This document shows, piece after piece, positions 1-5,944 of a stretch of 6,928 nt of DNA. The stretch spans positions 1 to 6,928 of the forward strand of contig JAFPAS010000035.1 of assembly GCA_017424205.1 (NCBI GenBank). The letters run 5' to 3'. Under the pieces are notes generated by a model, which ran no database searches, was not told where the DNA came from, and worked only from the letters and a program-made list of their open reading frames with translations. Position 1 is the stretch's first letter. The number at the start of each line of letters is the position of its first letter. This stretch comes from Prevotella sp. GTDB lineage: Bacteria > Bacteroidota > Bacteroidia > Bacteroidales > Bacteroidaceae. Position numbers and translations under genes: made by a program.

Positions 1-562
1 ATATACTTTTAAGTGCAGAACAATACATGAATGCCTCATCATCTATGTTTGTGACATTCTCTGGAATGGTGATACTCGCCAAAGCAGAACAATTCTCAAA
101 TGTTTCTTTCTCTATAGTTTTGAGAGAATTGCTGAGGGTTACACTTGTAAGAGTTCCACATCCGAAGAATCCCCTTTGGCTTATGCTTGTGACAGAATTC
201 GGAATGTTGACGCTTGTTAATTTGCGGCAGTCGTAGAATGCAGACTTTCCTATACTTTCAATAGTATTTGGTATGGTGATGCTCGTCATGCCTGAACACC
301 AGGAAAATGCCTTATCAGCTATGCTCGTGACGGAATATTCTATACTGTTGAATGTTACCTTCTCCGGAATGACTACGTCGCCTGTATATTTCGCGGAACT
401 TGTAGTGCTGCCCTGATAGGTTACAGAAACCGTGAAATTGCTGCTGGAGGTAATGTTGTAATATATACCATCGACTTCAAAGTCATGAGCTGTGGTTGCA
501 AGGCTAAGCAGCAAAGTGAAGGAAAGTAGAAAAAGCCTTTTCTGTAGGTTGTGTATATTCAT
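1..562 (-). CDS. BspA-like leucine-rich-repeat secreted protein, N-terminal part (cut by the left edge)
   Basis: Reading the minus strand from the ATG at 560-562 gives 187 codons open to the window edge, so the C-terminus is missing. Residues 1-25 look like a signal peptide: basic start (QKR), a hydrophobic run rich in Leu/Phe, then ATTA before HDF, with likely cleavage after Ala25. Residues 26-84 form a typical BspA-type lead-in (DGIYYNIT..., GDVVIPEKV). From residue 86 there are LRR_5-type repeats of exactly 23 residues, with a conserved Phe at 86, 109, 132, 155 and 178, each followed three residues on by Cys and then a TSITIPNSV-like strand. Such proteins are exported or surface-attached in Bacteroidetes and are linked to adhesion in oral species; the ligand here is unknown. 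No sorting domain can be seen because the end is missing. The ATG has no Shine-Dalgarno, as expected. A TATTTTTC at 578-585 is a weak -7 candidate. Confidence 0.9.
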   Translation of the reverse strand, partial: MNIHNLQKRLFLLSFTLLLSLATTAHDFEVDGIYYNITSSSNFTVSVTYQGSTTSSAKYTGDVVIPEKVTFNSIEYSVTSIADKAFSWCSGMTSITIPNTIESIGKSAFYDCRKLTSVNIPNSVTSISQRGFFGCGTLTSVTLSNSLKTIEKETFENCSALASITIPENVTNIDDEAFMYCSALKSI

Positions 563-599
563 GTAATTTTAAATTTAGAAAAATATGCAGTTGCGGGGA

Positions 600-656
600 T
601 TAATGGTTAAAGGTTAATGGTTAAAGGTTAATGGTTAAAGGTTTAATGGTTAAAGG
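600..656. repeat. Tandem repeat of a 14-bp unit (paired heptamers TTAATGG/TTAAAGG)
   Basis: Four head-to-tail copies of TTAATGGTTAAAGG lie at 600-613, 614-627, 628-641 and 642-656; the last carries one extra T. The unit is two near-identical heptamers, so the array is about eight TTAAwGG heptamers. It spans the short gap between the methyltransferase gene and the BspA-like gene. Its right end overlaps the methyltransferase stop codon and last leucine codon (650-655). Its left end is 37 bp upstream of the BspA-like start. It could change length by slippage, but no such change can be seen in a single sequence. Confidence 0.95.
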
Positions 657-1213
657 TTATCGTCGTTTTTGCCAGTAATCTGCATTCGTGCGAACTCCCA
701 GATGATAATGCCTGCGGTTACCGAGACATTGAGAGAATGCTTTGTGCCGAACTGAGGGATTTCGAGACAGCCGTCGCACAGGTTTATTACTTCCTGCTGT
801 ACTCCGTGTACCTCATTGCCCAGCACAACGGCATATTTCTTTTCTGGCGTGATGATATCAGCATGTGTGAGCGGAAGCATTGTAGAACCTTCGCACTGCT
901 CTACAGCAAGCACGGTGTATCCTTCGGCTTGCAGACGGCGAACAGCTTCGCAGGTGTCTTCGGCGTACTGCCAGCCTACGCTTTCTTCTGCGCCCAGCGC
1001 GGTCTTGTGTATCTCGTTCTGTGGCGGTGTGGATGTAATGCCGCACAGCACTACGCCTTCTGCCCGGAAAGCATCGCAGGTGCGGAACACAGAACCTACG
1101 TTATGCATAGAGCGTACGTTGTCGAGCACTACCACTAACGGCATCTTTTCCGCACTCTGGTATTCTTCTACCGTTATGCGGTTCATCTCTAATGTCTTAA
1201 GTTTGCGTATCAT
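650..1213 (-). CDS. TrmH/SpoU-family RNA 2'-O-methyltransferase
   Basis: This 187-residue protein carries the three SpoU signatures that form the trefoil-knot SAM-binding site. Motif 1 is around residues 30-49 (LDNVRSMHNVGSVFRT), with Arg44 in the catalytic-arginine position. Motif 2 is at 129-138 (VVLGNEVHGV, with Asn133-Glu134). Motif 3 is at 152-170 (IPQFGTKHSLNVSV...). The length fits a short TrmH-like enzyme without an added N-terminal RNA-binding domain. The family methylates a ribose 2'-OH in tRNA or rRNA; which nucleotide cannot be told, so no symbol is given. I chose the ATG at 1211-1213 (MIRKLKTLE...) because it matches the start I recall in Bacteroidetes homologues, and because a start six codons upstream (1231) would lie inside the promoter box. 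The last Leu codon and the TAA stop lie inside the heptamer array. No terminator is visible before the next gene. Confidence 0.9.
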   Translation of the reverse strand: MIRKLKTLEMNRITVEEYQSAEKMPLVVVLDNVRSMHNVGSVFRTCDAFRAEGVVLCGITSTPPQNEIHKTALGAEESVGWQYAEDTCEAVRRLQAEGYTVLAVEQCEGSTMLPLTHADIITPEKKYAVVLGNEVHGVQQEVINLCDGCLEIPQFGTKHSLNVSVTAGIIIWEFARMQITGKNDDNL

Positions 1214-1217
1214 GATG

Positions 1218-1225
1218 CAAAGATA
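1218..1225 (-). promoter_or_regulatory. -7 promoter box TATCTTTG of the TrmH-like gene
   Basis: On the minus strand TATCTTTG fits the Bacteroidetes -7 consensus TAnnTTTG exactly. Only four bases (CATC) separate it from the chosen ATG, so the predicted transcription start falls on or within a few bases of the start codon. The mRNA would be leaderless or nearly so. No clear TTTG is seen at the -33 spacing; the upstream stretch is T-rich. Confidence 0.65.
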
Positions 1226-1449
1226 AAACAAAAAAACGAATAAAAAGAAGAAACGTGCCGGAATTCTTTGTTATAGTATTAAGTTCGTATTAATAATGTG
1301 CAGGACTATCAGATATGAAGAACTCCTATTGCCGCCGCTTATGAATTTCTTGTATGAATAAAAAACATTGTCACATGATATGAAATCTGTTCTATTGCAT
1401 AACAGAAGCATATTATGATTCTTTTCGTGAATGTTAATTCCGCTTTGGG
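1226..1449. other. Gene-free spacer between the TrmH-like gene and the xylA terminator
   Basis: About 220 bp of AT-rich sequence with no open frame of useful length and no recognisable RNA. Upstream promoter elements for the TrmH-like gene may lie at its left end. I see nothing else here. Confidence 0.6.
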
Positions 1450-1491
1450 AAAAAAGAAAATCCCTGCCAGCATATAGAATGCCGGCAGGGA
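1450..1491 (-). terminator. Rho-independent terminator of xylA
   Basis: The arms TCCCTGCCAGCAT (1461-1473) and ATGCCGGCAGGGA (1479-1491) form a 13-bp stem with one mismatch and a 5-nt loop. Reading on the minus strand, the stem is followed by the T-rich run ATTTTCTTTTTT (1461-1450). It starts 25 nt after the xylA stop codon, so the regulator-xylA unit ends here. Confidence 0.9.
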
Positions 1492-1516
1492 TATATTTAT
1501 GTATTAGTCAGACTGT

Positions 1517-2830
1517 TTATGCGTACATTGCTACGATAGCCTCGTAGAGCTCCTGCTTGCCTGAAGTCTGCTTTGGCTCGCCTACAGTCTTGCCGTACTC
1601 GTATACCTGCTCGAGTGTGAGCTTGCCGTCCTCGAAGTCCTTACCCATTCCGCTGTCGAATGAAGCGTAACGAGCAGCCTTCATTGCCTTGTATGGAGAC
1701 TCCTCAAGGAGTTTAGCTGCAGACTCGAGTGCGCGAGCCATTGCGTCCATACCTGCGATGTGTGCGATGAAGATATCCTCGAGGTCTGTAGAGTTACGAC
1801 GTGTCTTAGCGTCGAAGTTTGTACCACCTGTGCCGAGGCCGCCGCCACGGATGATTTCCATCCATGCCTGTACGAGCTCATACTGGTCGATAGGGAACTG
1901 GTCTGTATCCCATCCGTTCTGGTAGTCACCACGGTTTGCGTCGATAGAGCCGAGCATGTTGTTGTCAACAGCCACTGCAAGCTCGTGCTCGAATGTGTGA
2001 CCAGCGAGAGTTGCGTGGTTCACCTCGATATTCACCTTGAAGTCCTTGTCGAGGTTGTGTGCCTTCAGGAAGCCAATTACAGTCTCTGTGTCAACGTCAT
2101 ACTGGTGCTTAGATGGCTCCATTGGTTTTGGCTCGATGAGGAATGTGCCTGTGAAGCCCTTTGAACGAGCATAGTCGCGTGCCATTGTAAGCATTGTTGC
2201 CATGTGCTCCTTCTCGCGCTTCTGGTCTGTATTGAGGAGTGACATGTAGCCTTCGCGGCCGCCCCAGAATACATAGTTCTCTGCGCCAAGCTCGATGCCA
2301 GCATCGATAGCGTTCTTGATCTGTACGATAGCGCGTGCTACTACGTCGAAGTCAGGGTTTGTTGATGCACCGTTCATGTAGCGGCCGTTGCCGAATACGT
2401 TAGCTGTAGACCAAAGGAGCTTGATGCCTGTCTCGTTCATCTTCTCCTTGAGGTAAGCAACGATTGCCTTGAGGTTTGCCTCGTACTCCTCAACTGAATT
2501 GCCCTCAGAAACGAGGTCAACGTCGTGGAAGCAGTAGTATGGTATGCCGAGCTTCTGCATGATTTCGAAACCTGCGTCTGCCTTCTGCTTTGCTATCTCA
2601 ATAGCGTCTGCGCCATCATTCCATGGGAATGTCTTTGTGCCGCCACCGAACTGGTCGCCACCCTCTGCGCACAGAGTGTGCCACCATGCCATAGCGAAAC
2701 GAAGCCAGTCTTTCATTGGCTTGCCCATGATTACTTTCTCTGCATCATAATAGTGGAATGCCATAGGATTCTTTGAATCCTTGCCCTCGAACTGGATTTT
2801 ACCAATCTCTGGGAAATACTCTTTTGCCAT
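1517..2830 (-). CDS. xylA: Xylose isomerase
   Basis: This cytoplasmic, metal-dependent TIM-barrel enzyme interconverts D-xylose and D-xylulose, the first step of the isomerase route into the pentose phosphate pathway. At 437 residues it is the length of the longer class II enzymes, and the family residues are present. The catalytic pair is His102 and Asp105 in CFHDVDL. Metal ligands are Glu233 (IEPKP), Glu269 and His272 (NIEVNH), Asp297 (SIDANRGD), Asp308 and Asp310 (DTDQFP), and Asp340 (TNFDAK). Substrate-pocket tryptophans are Trp50 and Trp189. The ATG at 2828-2830 (MAKEYFP) is the usual class II start; the bases just upstream are A-rich with no Shine-Dalgarno. It lies 92 nt downstream of the NrtR-family regulator on the same strand. 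No TAnnTTTG box is seen in that gap, so it may be read from the regulator's promoter or from an atypical one. No xylulokinase or xylose transporter gene is in the window. Confidence 0.98.
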   Translation of the reverse strand: MAKEYFPEIGKIQFEGKDSKNPMAFHYYDAEKVIMGKPMKDWLRFAMAWWHTLCAEGGDQFGGGTKTFPWNDGADAIEIAKQKADAGFEIMQKLGIPYYCFHDVDLVSEGNSVEEYEANLKAIVAYLKEKMNETGIKLLWSTANVFGNGRYMNGASTNPDFDVVARAIVQIKNAIDAGIELGAENYVFWGGREGYMSLLNTDQKREKEHMATMLTMARDYARSKGFTGTFLIEPKPMEPSKHQYDVDTETVIGFLKAHNLDKDFKVNIEVNHATLAGHTFEHELAVAVDNNMLGSIDANRGDYQNGWDTDQFPIDQYELVQAWMEIIRGGGLGTGGTNFDAKTRRNSTDLEDIFIAHIAGMDAMARALESAAKLLEESPYKAMKAARYASFDSGMGKDFEDGKLTLEQVYEYGKTVGEPKQTSGKQELYEAIVAMYA

Positions 2831-2853
2831 TGTAGTAAATTGTTTTTAGTTAT

Positions 2854-2867
2854 TATAAATGTTTATA
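2854..2867. promoter_or_regulatory. Candidate operator: 14-bp perfect inverted repeat upstream of xylA
   Basis: TATAAATGTTTATA consists of TATAAA and TTTATA arms around a two-base centre, 24 bp upstream of the xylA ATG. Its place in the regulator-xylA gap makes it a plausible binding site. It is very AT-rich, so a chance palindrome is possible, and it does not share sequence with the inverted repeat near the regulator's own promoter. Confidence 0.3.
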
Positions 2868-2922
2868 TCTATTGTTGTATTGGGTTTTGTTTCTTGTCAG
2901 AGAAGATGCTTGAAGAGACCGC

Positions 2923-3633
2923 TTATCTTGCGTACTTCTTCTTGTAAAACTTGTAGTATCGTGCTGCTCTATGGCTGACGCCATCTTCTTTTTCGTCGAG
3001 AGGTACGACGTATGGCATCTGCGCAAGCTTCTTGTGGAAATTCTTTATGTCTAATTTCTTGTCAAGAACGTTTTCCATAACGATGCGCAATTGGGCTGCC
3101 GTGAATTTCTTTGGAAGAAGTTCGAAGAGAAGGGTAGGGTGGAGCGTTACTGAATTTTTTGTTGACAGTACGGCCTCGTCTACTATGATGTTGTGGTCAA
3201 AAGCAAGTTTCGGTAGCTTGCTAATCGGTATCCACTGTGCTTCAAATCCTTCCTCTAACTTTCTCATCTTACGGTCTATGCGCACAAGAGAGAGATAGGC
3301 TATTGTAACGATGCGTTCGATATGGTGGTCGAGATTATGGAAACGCTCCAGCCAGATGCTGTCAGAGGGGTCTTTAAGACGTTCGGGACCTCCGAATGCT
3401 CGGAACTGCATCATGTTGATGTGTGTCAGACCCGTCAGCTGTTGTAGAACTCTCTTGGCTGCATCGTCAAGATTCTCGTCCATATTGATAAGGCTTCCAG
3501 GCAGTTTGTAGTTGCCAGTGCTGTCTTCGCCGCCAGTGTTACATTGTCGCACAACAAGTGCGTTGAGCTGTTCTCCGTCGAAACCAAGAATGACACAGTC
3601 AACTGACACGTATGGGTTTACTTGTGGAGACAT
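2923..3633 (-). CDS. NrtR-family transcriptional regulator (Nudix-like sensor plus winged helix), probably pentose-responsive
   Basis: The 236-residue protein has the two-part layout of NrtR-type regulators. Residues about 8-140 form a Nudix fold (NPYVSVDCVILGF..., YKLPGSL). Residues about 177-231 form the C-terminal winged helix (KFTAAQLRIVMENVL, DIKNFHKKL, SHRAARYYKF). The Nudix box at 46-69 is degenerate: where hydrolases have REUxEE it reads RVLQQL (residues 61-66), so the metal-binding glutamates are gone. That predicts a ligand sensor without hydrolase activity. NrtR itself controls NAD synthesis, but Bacteroidetes relatives such as AraR are known sugar regulators, and xylA lies directly downstream. 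Xylose control is therefore the best inference; I am fairly sure of the family and moderately sure of the role. The ATG at 3631-3633 (MSPQVNPYVSVD) begins just before the fold. A TACCTTTG promoter box lies 38-45 bp upstream. Confidence 0.88.
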   Translation of the reverse strand: MSPQVNPYVSVDCVILGFDGEQLNALVVRQCNTGGEDSTGNYKLPGSLINMDENLDDAAKRVLQQLTGLTHINMMQFRAFGGPERLKDPSDSIWLERFHNLDHHIERIVTIAYLSLVRIDRKMRKLEEGFEAQWIPISKLPKLAFDHNIIVDEAVLSTKNSVTLHPTLLFELLPKKFTAAQLRIVMENVLDKKLDIKNFHKKLAQMPYVVPLDEKEDGVSHRAARYYKFYKKKYAR

Positions 3634-3670
3634 TATCGTTTAGTTAGGTTGTTTGAAATTCTCTTGGCTA

Positions 3671-3678
3671 CAAAGGTA
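3671..3678 (-). promoter_or_regulatory. -7 promoter box TACCTTTG of the NrtR-family regulator
   Basis: TACCTTTG on the minus strand is an exact TAnnTTTG match, predicting a leader of about 30 nt. No clean TTTG sits 19-21 bp upstream; the nearest is only 12 bp away, inside an inverted repeat at 3683-3698. The same octamer is used ahead of the tRNA and the EamA-type gene. Confidence 0.65.
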
Positions 3679-3682
3679 AACA

Positions 3683-3698
3683 TAAGTTTTCAAACTAA
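3683..3698. promoter_or_regulatory. Candidate autoregulatory operator: inverted repeat TAAGTTT-TC-AAACTAA
   Basis: The arms TAAGTTT (3683-3689) and AAACTAA (3692-3698) match at six of seven positions around a two-base centre. The repeat starts 5 bp upstream of the regulator's -7 box, within the promoter spacer, where a bound repressor would block RNA polymerase. It is AT-rich, and assigning it to this regulator rests on position only. Confidence 0.35.
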
Positions 3699-4007
3699 AA
3701 AGAAAAAAATAGAAAATAATGTGTCGTATTCTACTATTTTAACAAATAAGGGGGTTTTCGTAGGTTTTGCGATAAGTATATCGTGGTTATTATCGTATTG
3801 TTTACGAAAAGCCTGTATGGTGTCTTGCCTGTTTTTTTGTTATGGGCGTTATGTGTGTTGGTTTGGTTGCAGGAGTATGCTGTTTTGCTTTTTAATGGTT
3901 GGTGTAGGTTTATGTTCTACGGGCTATTCTTGCCGTCTGTTTTTCCTTGTGGTGTTATGTAGAAGGGCATGTGTGTTCTGTCGGGAGAGACATTGCAAGG
4001 AATACAT
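3699..4007. other. Gene-free region upstream of the regulator, G/T-rich on the plus strand, with an inverted repeat
   Basis: About 300 bp with strong strand asymmetry: long runs of T and G on the plus strand and few C or A. It contains an inverted repeat with arms TTTTCGTA (3755-3762) and TACGAAAA (3803-3810) that encloses a small hairpin, CGATA (3770-3774) with TATCG (3779-3783). A plus-strand open frame crossing it reads as Cys/Phe/Leu-rich low-complexity protein and runs into the neighbouring terminator, so I do not call it. No RNA family is recognised. Confidence 0.5.
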
Positions 4008-4052
4008 AAAAAGAAAAGCAGCCGCTGATATTGAATCTATCAGCGGCTGCTT
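4008..4052 (-). terminator. Rho-independent terminator of the greA-HIT-mutarotase operon
   Basis: GCAGCCGCTGATA (4018-4030) and TATCAGCGGCTGC (4038-4050) form a perfect 13-bp GC-rich stem, extended to 15 bp by flanking AA/TT, with a 7-nt loop. On the minus strand it is followed by TTTTCTTTTT (4017-4008). The stem starts six nt after the mutarotase stop codon. Confidence 0.93.
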
Positions 4053-4058
4053 GCAGTG

Positions 4059-4442
4059 TTATTTGTCGTAAATGTGGAATATGCGTTTCATCATTTGCCA
4101 TTTCTGGTCGGATGTGGCATTGGCGTCGCATTGCTGGAACTGTGCTACATATGCTTCCCAGTCTTCTTGGCCAGGGAGTGTTGCAAGGCGTGCCATCGCT
4201 TCATCCCAGTTGAAGTCTTCTGGTGCATCGACAATCATTACGAGACGCGTGCCTACGATGTAGACCTCCATCTCCATGATGCCAACTTCTCGCATTCCTG
4301 CCAGAACCTCTGGGCGGAAATGTGGCTCATCGTGAGCCTCGCAATAACGGCGTATGAGTTCGGCGTCGTCTCTCAGCTCCATTGTCTGGCAGTAGCGTTT
4401 TGTTCGCTTGCCAAAGTCTTTCTGTACGTATCCTTCAGTCAT
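4059..4442 (-). CDS. L-rhamnose mutarotase family protein (RhaM/DUF718-like)
   Basis: The 127-residue protein resembles the small ferredoxin-like fold of L-rhamnose mutarotase, which interconverts alpha and beta anomers of rhamnose in the cytoplasm. Family features visible are KRYCQTMELRDD near residue 15; His37 followed by Pro44-Glu45, comparable to the His...Pro-Glu of E. coli RhaM; Tyr61 in MEVYIVGTRLVMIVD, comparable to its catalytic Tyr; and Trp95 in EDWEAYVAQFQ. It is longer than the roughly 104-residue E. coli enzyme, with extra N-terminal residues and a C-terminal tail (SDQKWQMMKRIFHIYDK). It starts 3 nt after the HIT stop codon (TAA-GCC-ATG), implying cotranscription and probably coupled translation. 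No rhamnose isomerase, kinase or aldolase lies nearby, so the true substrate is open. It is the last gene of the operon. Confidence 0.82.
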   Translation of the reverse strand: MTEGYVQKDFGKRTKRYCQTMELRDDAELIRRYCEAHDEPHFRPEVLAGMREVGIMEMEVYIVGTRLVMIVDAPEDFNWDEAMARLATLPGQEDWEAYVAQFQQCDANATSDQKWQMMKRIFHIYDK

Positions 4443-4445
4443 GGC

Positions 4446-4838
4446 TTATTCGAAATTTTCGCGAATCTTAGCTGCTATGCTTTCAAACTCTTCTGGAGTG
4501 AGTGTGAGTTTTTTGTTAGTGAATATCATATCCTTCTCTGACTGCATTGGGATGAGGTGGATATGAGCGTGTGGCACCTCAAGTCCGAGCACAGCCTGAC
4601 CTACCTTGATGCATGGGAAGGCTTTTTTGAGTGCAAGTGCTACTCGTTTTGCAAACACCTGAAATTCTGCCAGTTCGTCGTCTTCCATATCGAAGATGTA
4701 ATCGACTTCACGGCGTGGAATAACAAGAGTATGTCCCTTCTGAAGCGGATTGATATCAAGAAACGCGTAGAACTTGTCGTTCTCTGCACATTTGTAGCTA
4801 GGTATTTCTCCGTTAGCTATTTTTGAAAATATAGACAT
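4446..4838 (-). CDS. HIT-family (histidine triad, Hint-like) nucleotide-binding hydrolase
   Basis: The 130-residue protein carries the histidine-triad signature HAHIHLI at 90-96 (His90, His92, His94), inside the GLEVPHAHIHLIPM context recalled from Bacteroidetes members. The N-terminus SIFSKIANGEIPSYK and the block FLDINPLQKGHTLVIPRREVDY (residues 26-47) are also typical. Hint-type enzymes hydrolyse nucleoside phosphoramidates such as aminoacyl-adenylates; the physiological role is often unclear. The ATG at 4836-4838 gives the normal family start. It lies 116 nt downstream of greA with no TAnnTTTG box or terminator in the gap, so it is probably read from the greA promoter, and the mutarotase-like gene follows 3 nt later. 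Confidence 0.95.
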   Translation of the reverse strand: MSIFSKIANGEIPSYKCAENDKFYAFLDINPLQKGHTLVIPRREVDYIFDMEDDELAEFQVFAKRVALALKKAFPCIKVGQAVLGLEVPHAHIHLIPMQSEKDMIFTNKKLTLTPEEFESIAAKIRENFE

Positions 4839-4954
4839 TTGATTAGTTGTTTACTGCTTGTTGACGCCTTGCGCTCAATCTTGCTTTTGTCACTCCTATT
4901 GTTATAGAGGCGTGTCTGCAAGAGGTTTTGCGCATAGGCATTCGCTATGCATGG

Positions 4955-5422
4955 TTAGTCTATTGAAATGCTGTCGATGCGCAGCTTGATTGTTCCGCGA
5001 GGAATCTGGATTTCAGCCTCGTCTCCAACTTTTTTGTTGAGCAGACCTTGTGCGATAGGAGTCTTAATTGATATCTTGCCCTCTTTGAGGTTAGCTTCCT
5101 GTTCGCTCACGATGGTGTAAGTCATGCTTGTATTTGTAGCGATGTTTGTCATTACAACCTTTGAAAGCAGCTGCACACAGTCAGCGCTCAGTCTGCTCTT
5201 GTCGATGATTTTTGCGTCAGCAATAGTCATCTTCATCTGGTTGATCTTATCTTCGAGATGAGCCTGAGCCTCTTTTGCTGCATCATACTCTGCGTTTTCT
5301 GACAGATCGCCTTTGTCTCTTGCTTCTGCAATTGCAGCAGAAGCCTTTGGACGTTCGATTGACTCCAGGCGCTGGAGTTCGGCTACGAGATTATTGTAGC
5401 CCTCTTGTGACATATAAGCCAT
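4955..5422 (-). CDS. greA: Transcription elongation factor GreA
   Basis: GreA enters the RNA polymerase secondary channel and stimulates cleavage of backtracked transcripts. The N-terminal coiled coil (about 1-74) carries the tip sequence AIAEARDKGDLSENAEYDAAKEAQ (30-53). Asp39 and Glu42 align with E. coli Asp41 and Glu44, the residues that support cleavage. The C-terminal FKBP-like domain (about 80-155) includes TYTIVSEQEANLKEGKIS and TPIAQGLLNKKVGDEAEI. I chose the ATG at 5420-5422 (MAYMSQEGYNNL), giving 155 residues, the family's length. The longer frame to 5467 adds MREALIPRFKYIIYN, which has no family counterpart. An internal ATG at 5411-5413 is less likely. It is the first gene of the probable greA-HIT-mutarotase operon. 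The best promoter candidate, ATAATTTG at 5465-5472, keeps TTTG but not the TA. Confidence 0.96.
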   Translation of the reverse strand: MAYMSQEGYNNLVAELQRLESIERPKASAAIAEARDKGDLSENAEYDAAKEAQAHLEDKINQMKMTIADAKIIDKSRLSADCVQLLSKVVMTNIATNTSMTYTIVSEQEANLKEGKISIKTPIAQGLLNKKVGDEAEIQIPRGTIKLRIDSISID

Positions 5423-5821
5423 ATTATATATAATGTATTTAAAGCGGGGTATAAGTGCTTCCCGCAAATTATTAGCAGTGGTGAGATGTCTAATCCGTTA
5501 GTCGTTTAATCAGTTTTGCCGGGTTCTTTCGGTTGTCCGTGTCATGTGTCCAGGATGCTGTATAGCATTTGACGGTTGGCGAAAGCTTCCCTGTTAAAAC
5601 TAATATGTCAGGACTATGCGTATTTTCCTAACCCACCTTGGTTATTTTTTAGAGTTGTTTAGTTGTTTTCTTGATGTATTCTGTTTCTTTGTCAGGCATG
5701 CTCAATAGGTTTCGCTATGTTGTTTTATGCCTTCTAAAGTATCAGGAGCGCTTTTCTTTAGACTACAAAAAGATAAGAATCCCAATGCTATGTAGCATTA
5801 GAACTCCCATCAGATTGTCAA
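5423..5821. other. Gene-free region between greA and the tRNA terminator
   Basis: About 400 bp with no credible coding frame on either strand; the one long plus-strand frame crosses the tRNA in antisense. The greA promoter should lie at the left end. A short inverted repeat, AATGCTA-TG-TAGCATT, lies at 5784-5799; it may form a weak second hairpin downstream of the tRNA. Nothing else is recognised. Confidence 0.6.
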
Positions 5822-5851
5822 TAAAAAATGTGCGAACACTCAATGTCCGCA
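5822..5851 (-). terminator. Rho-independent terminator of tRNA-Leu
   Basis: On the minus strand TGCGGACA and TGTTCGCA form an 8-bp stem (one G-U pair) around the loop TTGAG. It is followed two bases later by a run of six T (5828-5823). It begins 10 nt beyond the tRNA 3' end, in the right orientation, so the tRNA is a single-gene transcript. Confidence 0.85.
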
Positions 5852-5861
5852 GCGCTATTTG

Positions 5862-5944
5862 TACCCGGAGCCGGGCTCGAACCGGCACACCTTATCAGTA
5901 TTGGTGTTTGAGACCAACGCGTCTACCTATTCCGCCATCCGGGC
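5862..5944 (-). tRNA. tRNA-Leu (anticodon CAA)
   Basis: The minus strand folds as an 83-nt class II tRNA. The acceptor arms are GCCCGGA (5944-5938) and TCCGGGT (5869-5863), so pair 1-72 is G-U rather than G-C. The anticodon stem TTGGT/ACCAA encloses the loop CTCAAAC, anticodon CAA, reading UUG. The T arm is GCCGG-TTCGAGC-CCGGC. The D region reads GGCGGAATAGGTAGACGC, as in leucine tRNAs, and a long variable region (TACTGATAAGGTGT) follows. The discriminator is A; the 3' CCA is not encoded (ACAA follows). It has its own promoter and terminator. Confidence 0.96.

Noticed and set aside
600..656. Heptamer array as a CRISPR array
   Set aside because: The units are 14 bp and directly adjacent with no spacers, so it is a simple tandem repeat.
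737..1226. Plus-strand frames opposite the TrmH-like gene
   Set aside because: The minus-strand frame has three intact SpoU motifs; the opposite frames are shadows with no recognisable domains.
1214..1231. Six-residue N-terminal extension of the TrmH-like protein
   Set aside because: It would be encoded by the -7 promoter box itself.
3622..4071. Plus-strand open frame of 149 codons upstream of the NrtR-family gene
   Set aside because: It starts inside the regulator gene in antisense, crosses a strong terminator, and gives a Cys/Phe/Leu-rich low-complexity protein. It looks like a by-product of G/T-rich sequence.
4932..4950. Hairpin GCATAG/CTATGC just after the greA stop as a terminator
   Set aside because: The stem is only 6 bp with a 7-nt loop and no T run follows on the minus strand. 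It may be a minor intercistronic hairpin, but there is no support for termination.
5423..5467. N-terminal extension of GreA by 15 residues
   Set aside because: The added residues have no counterpart in GreA, whereas MAYMSQEGY is the expected family start; the extension also reaches into the probable promoter.
5784..5799. AATGCTA-TG-TAGCATT as the main tRNA terminator or a protein-binding site
   Set aside because: The stem is short and AT-rich and lies after a better hairpin with a six-T run next to the tRNA; nothing ties it to a regulator.
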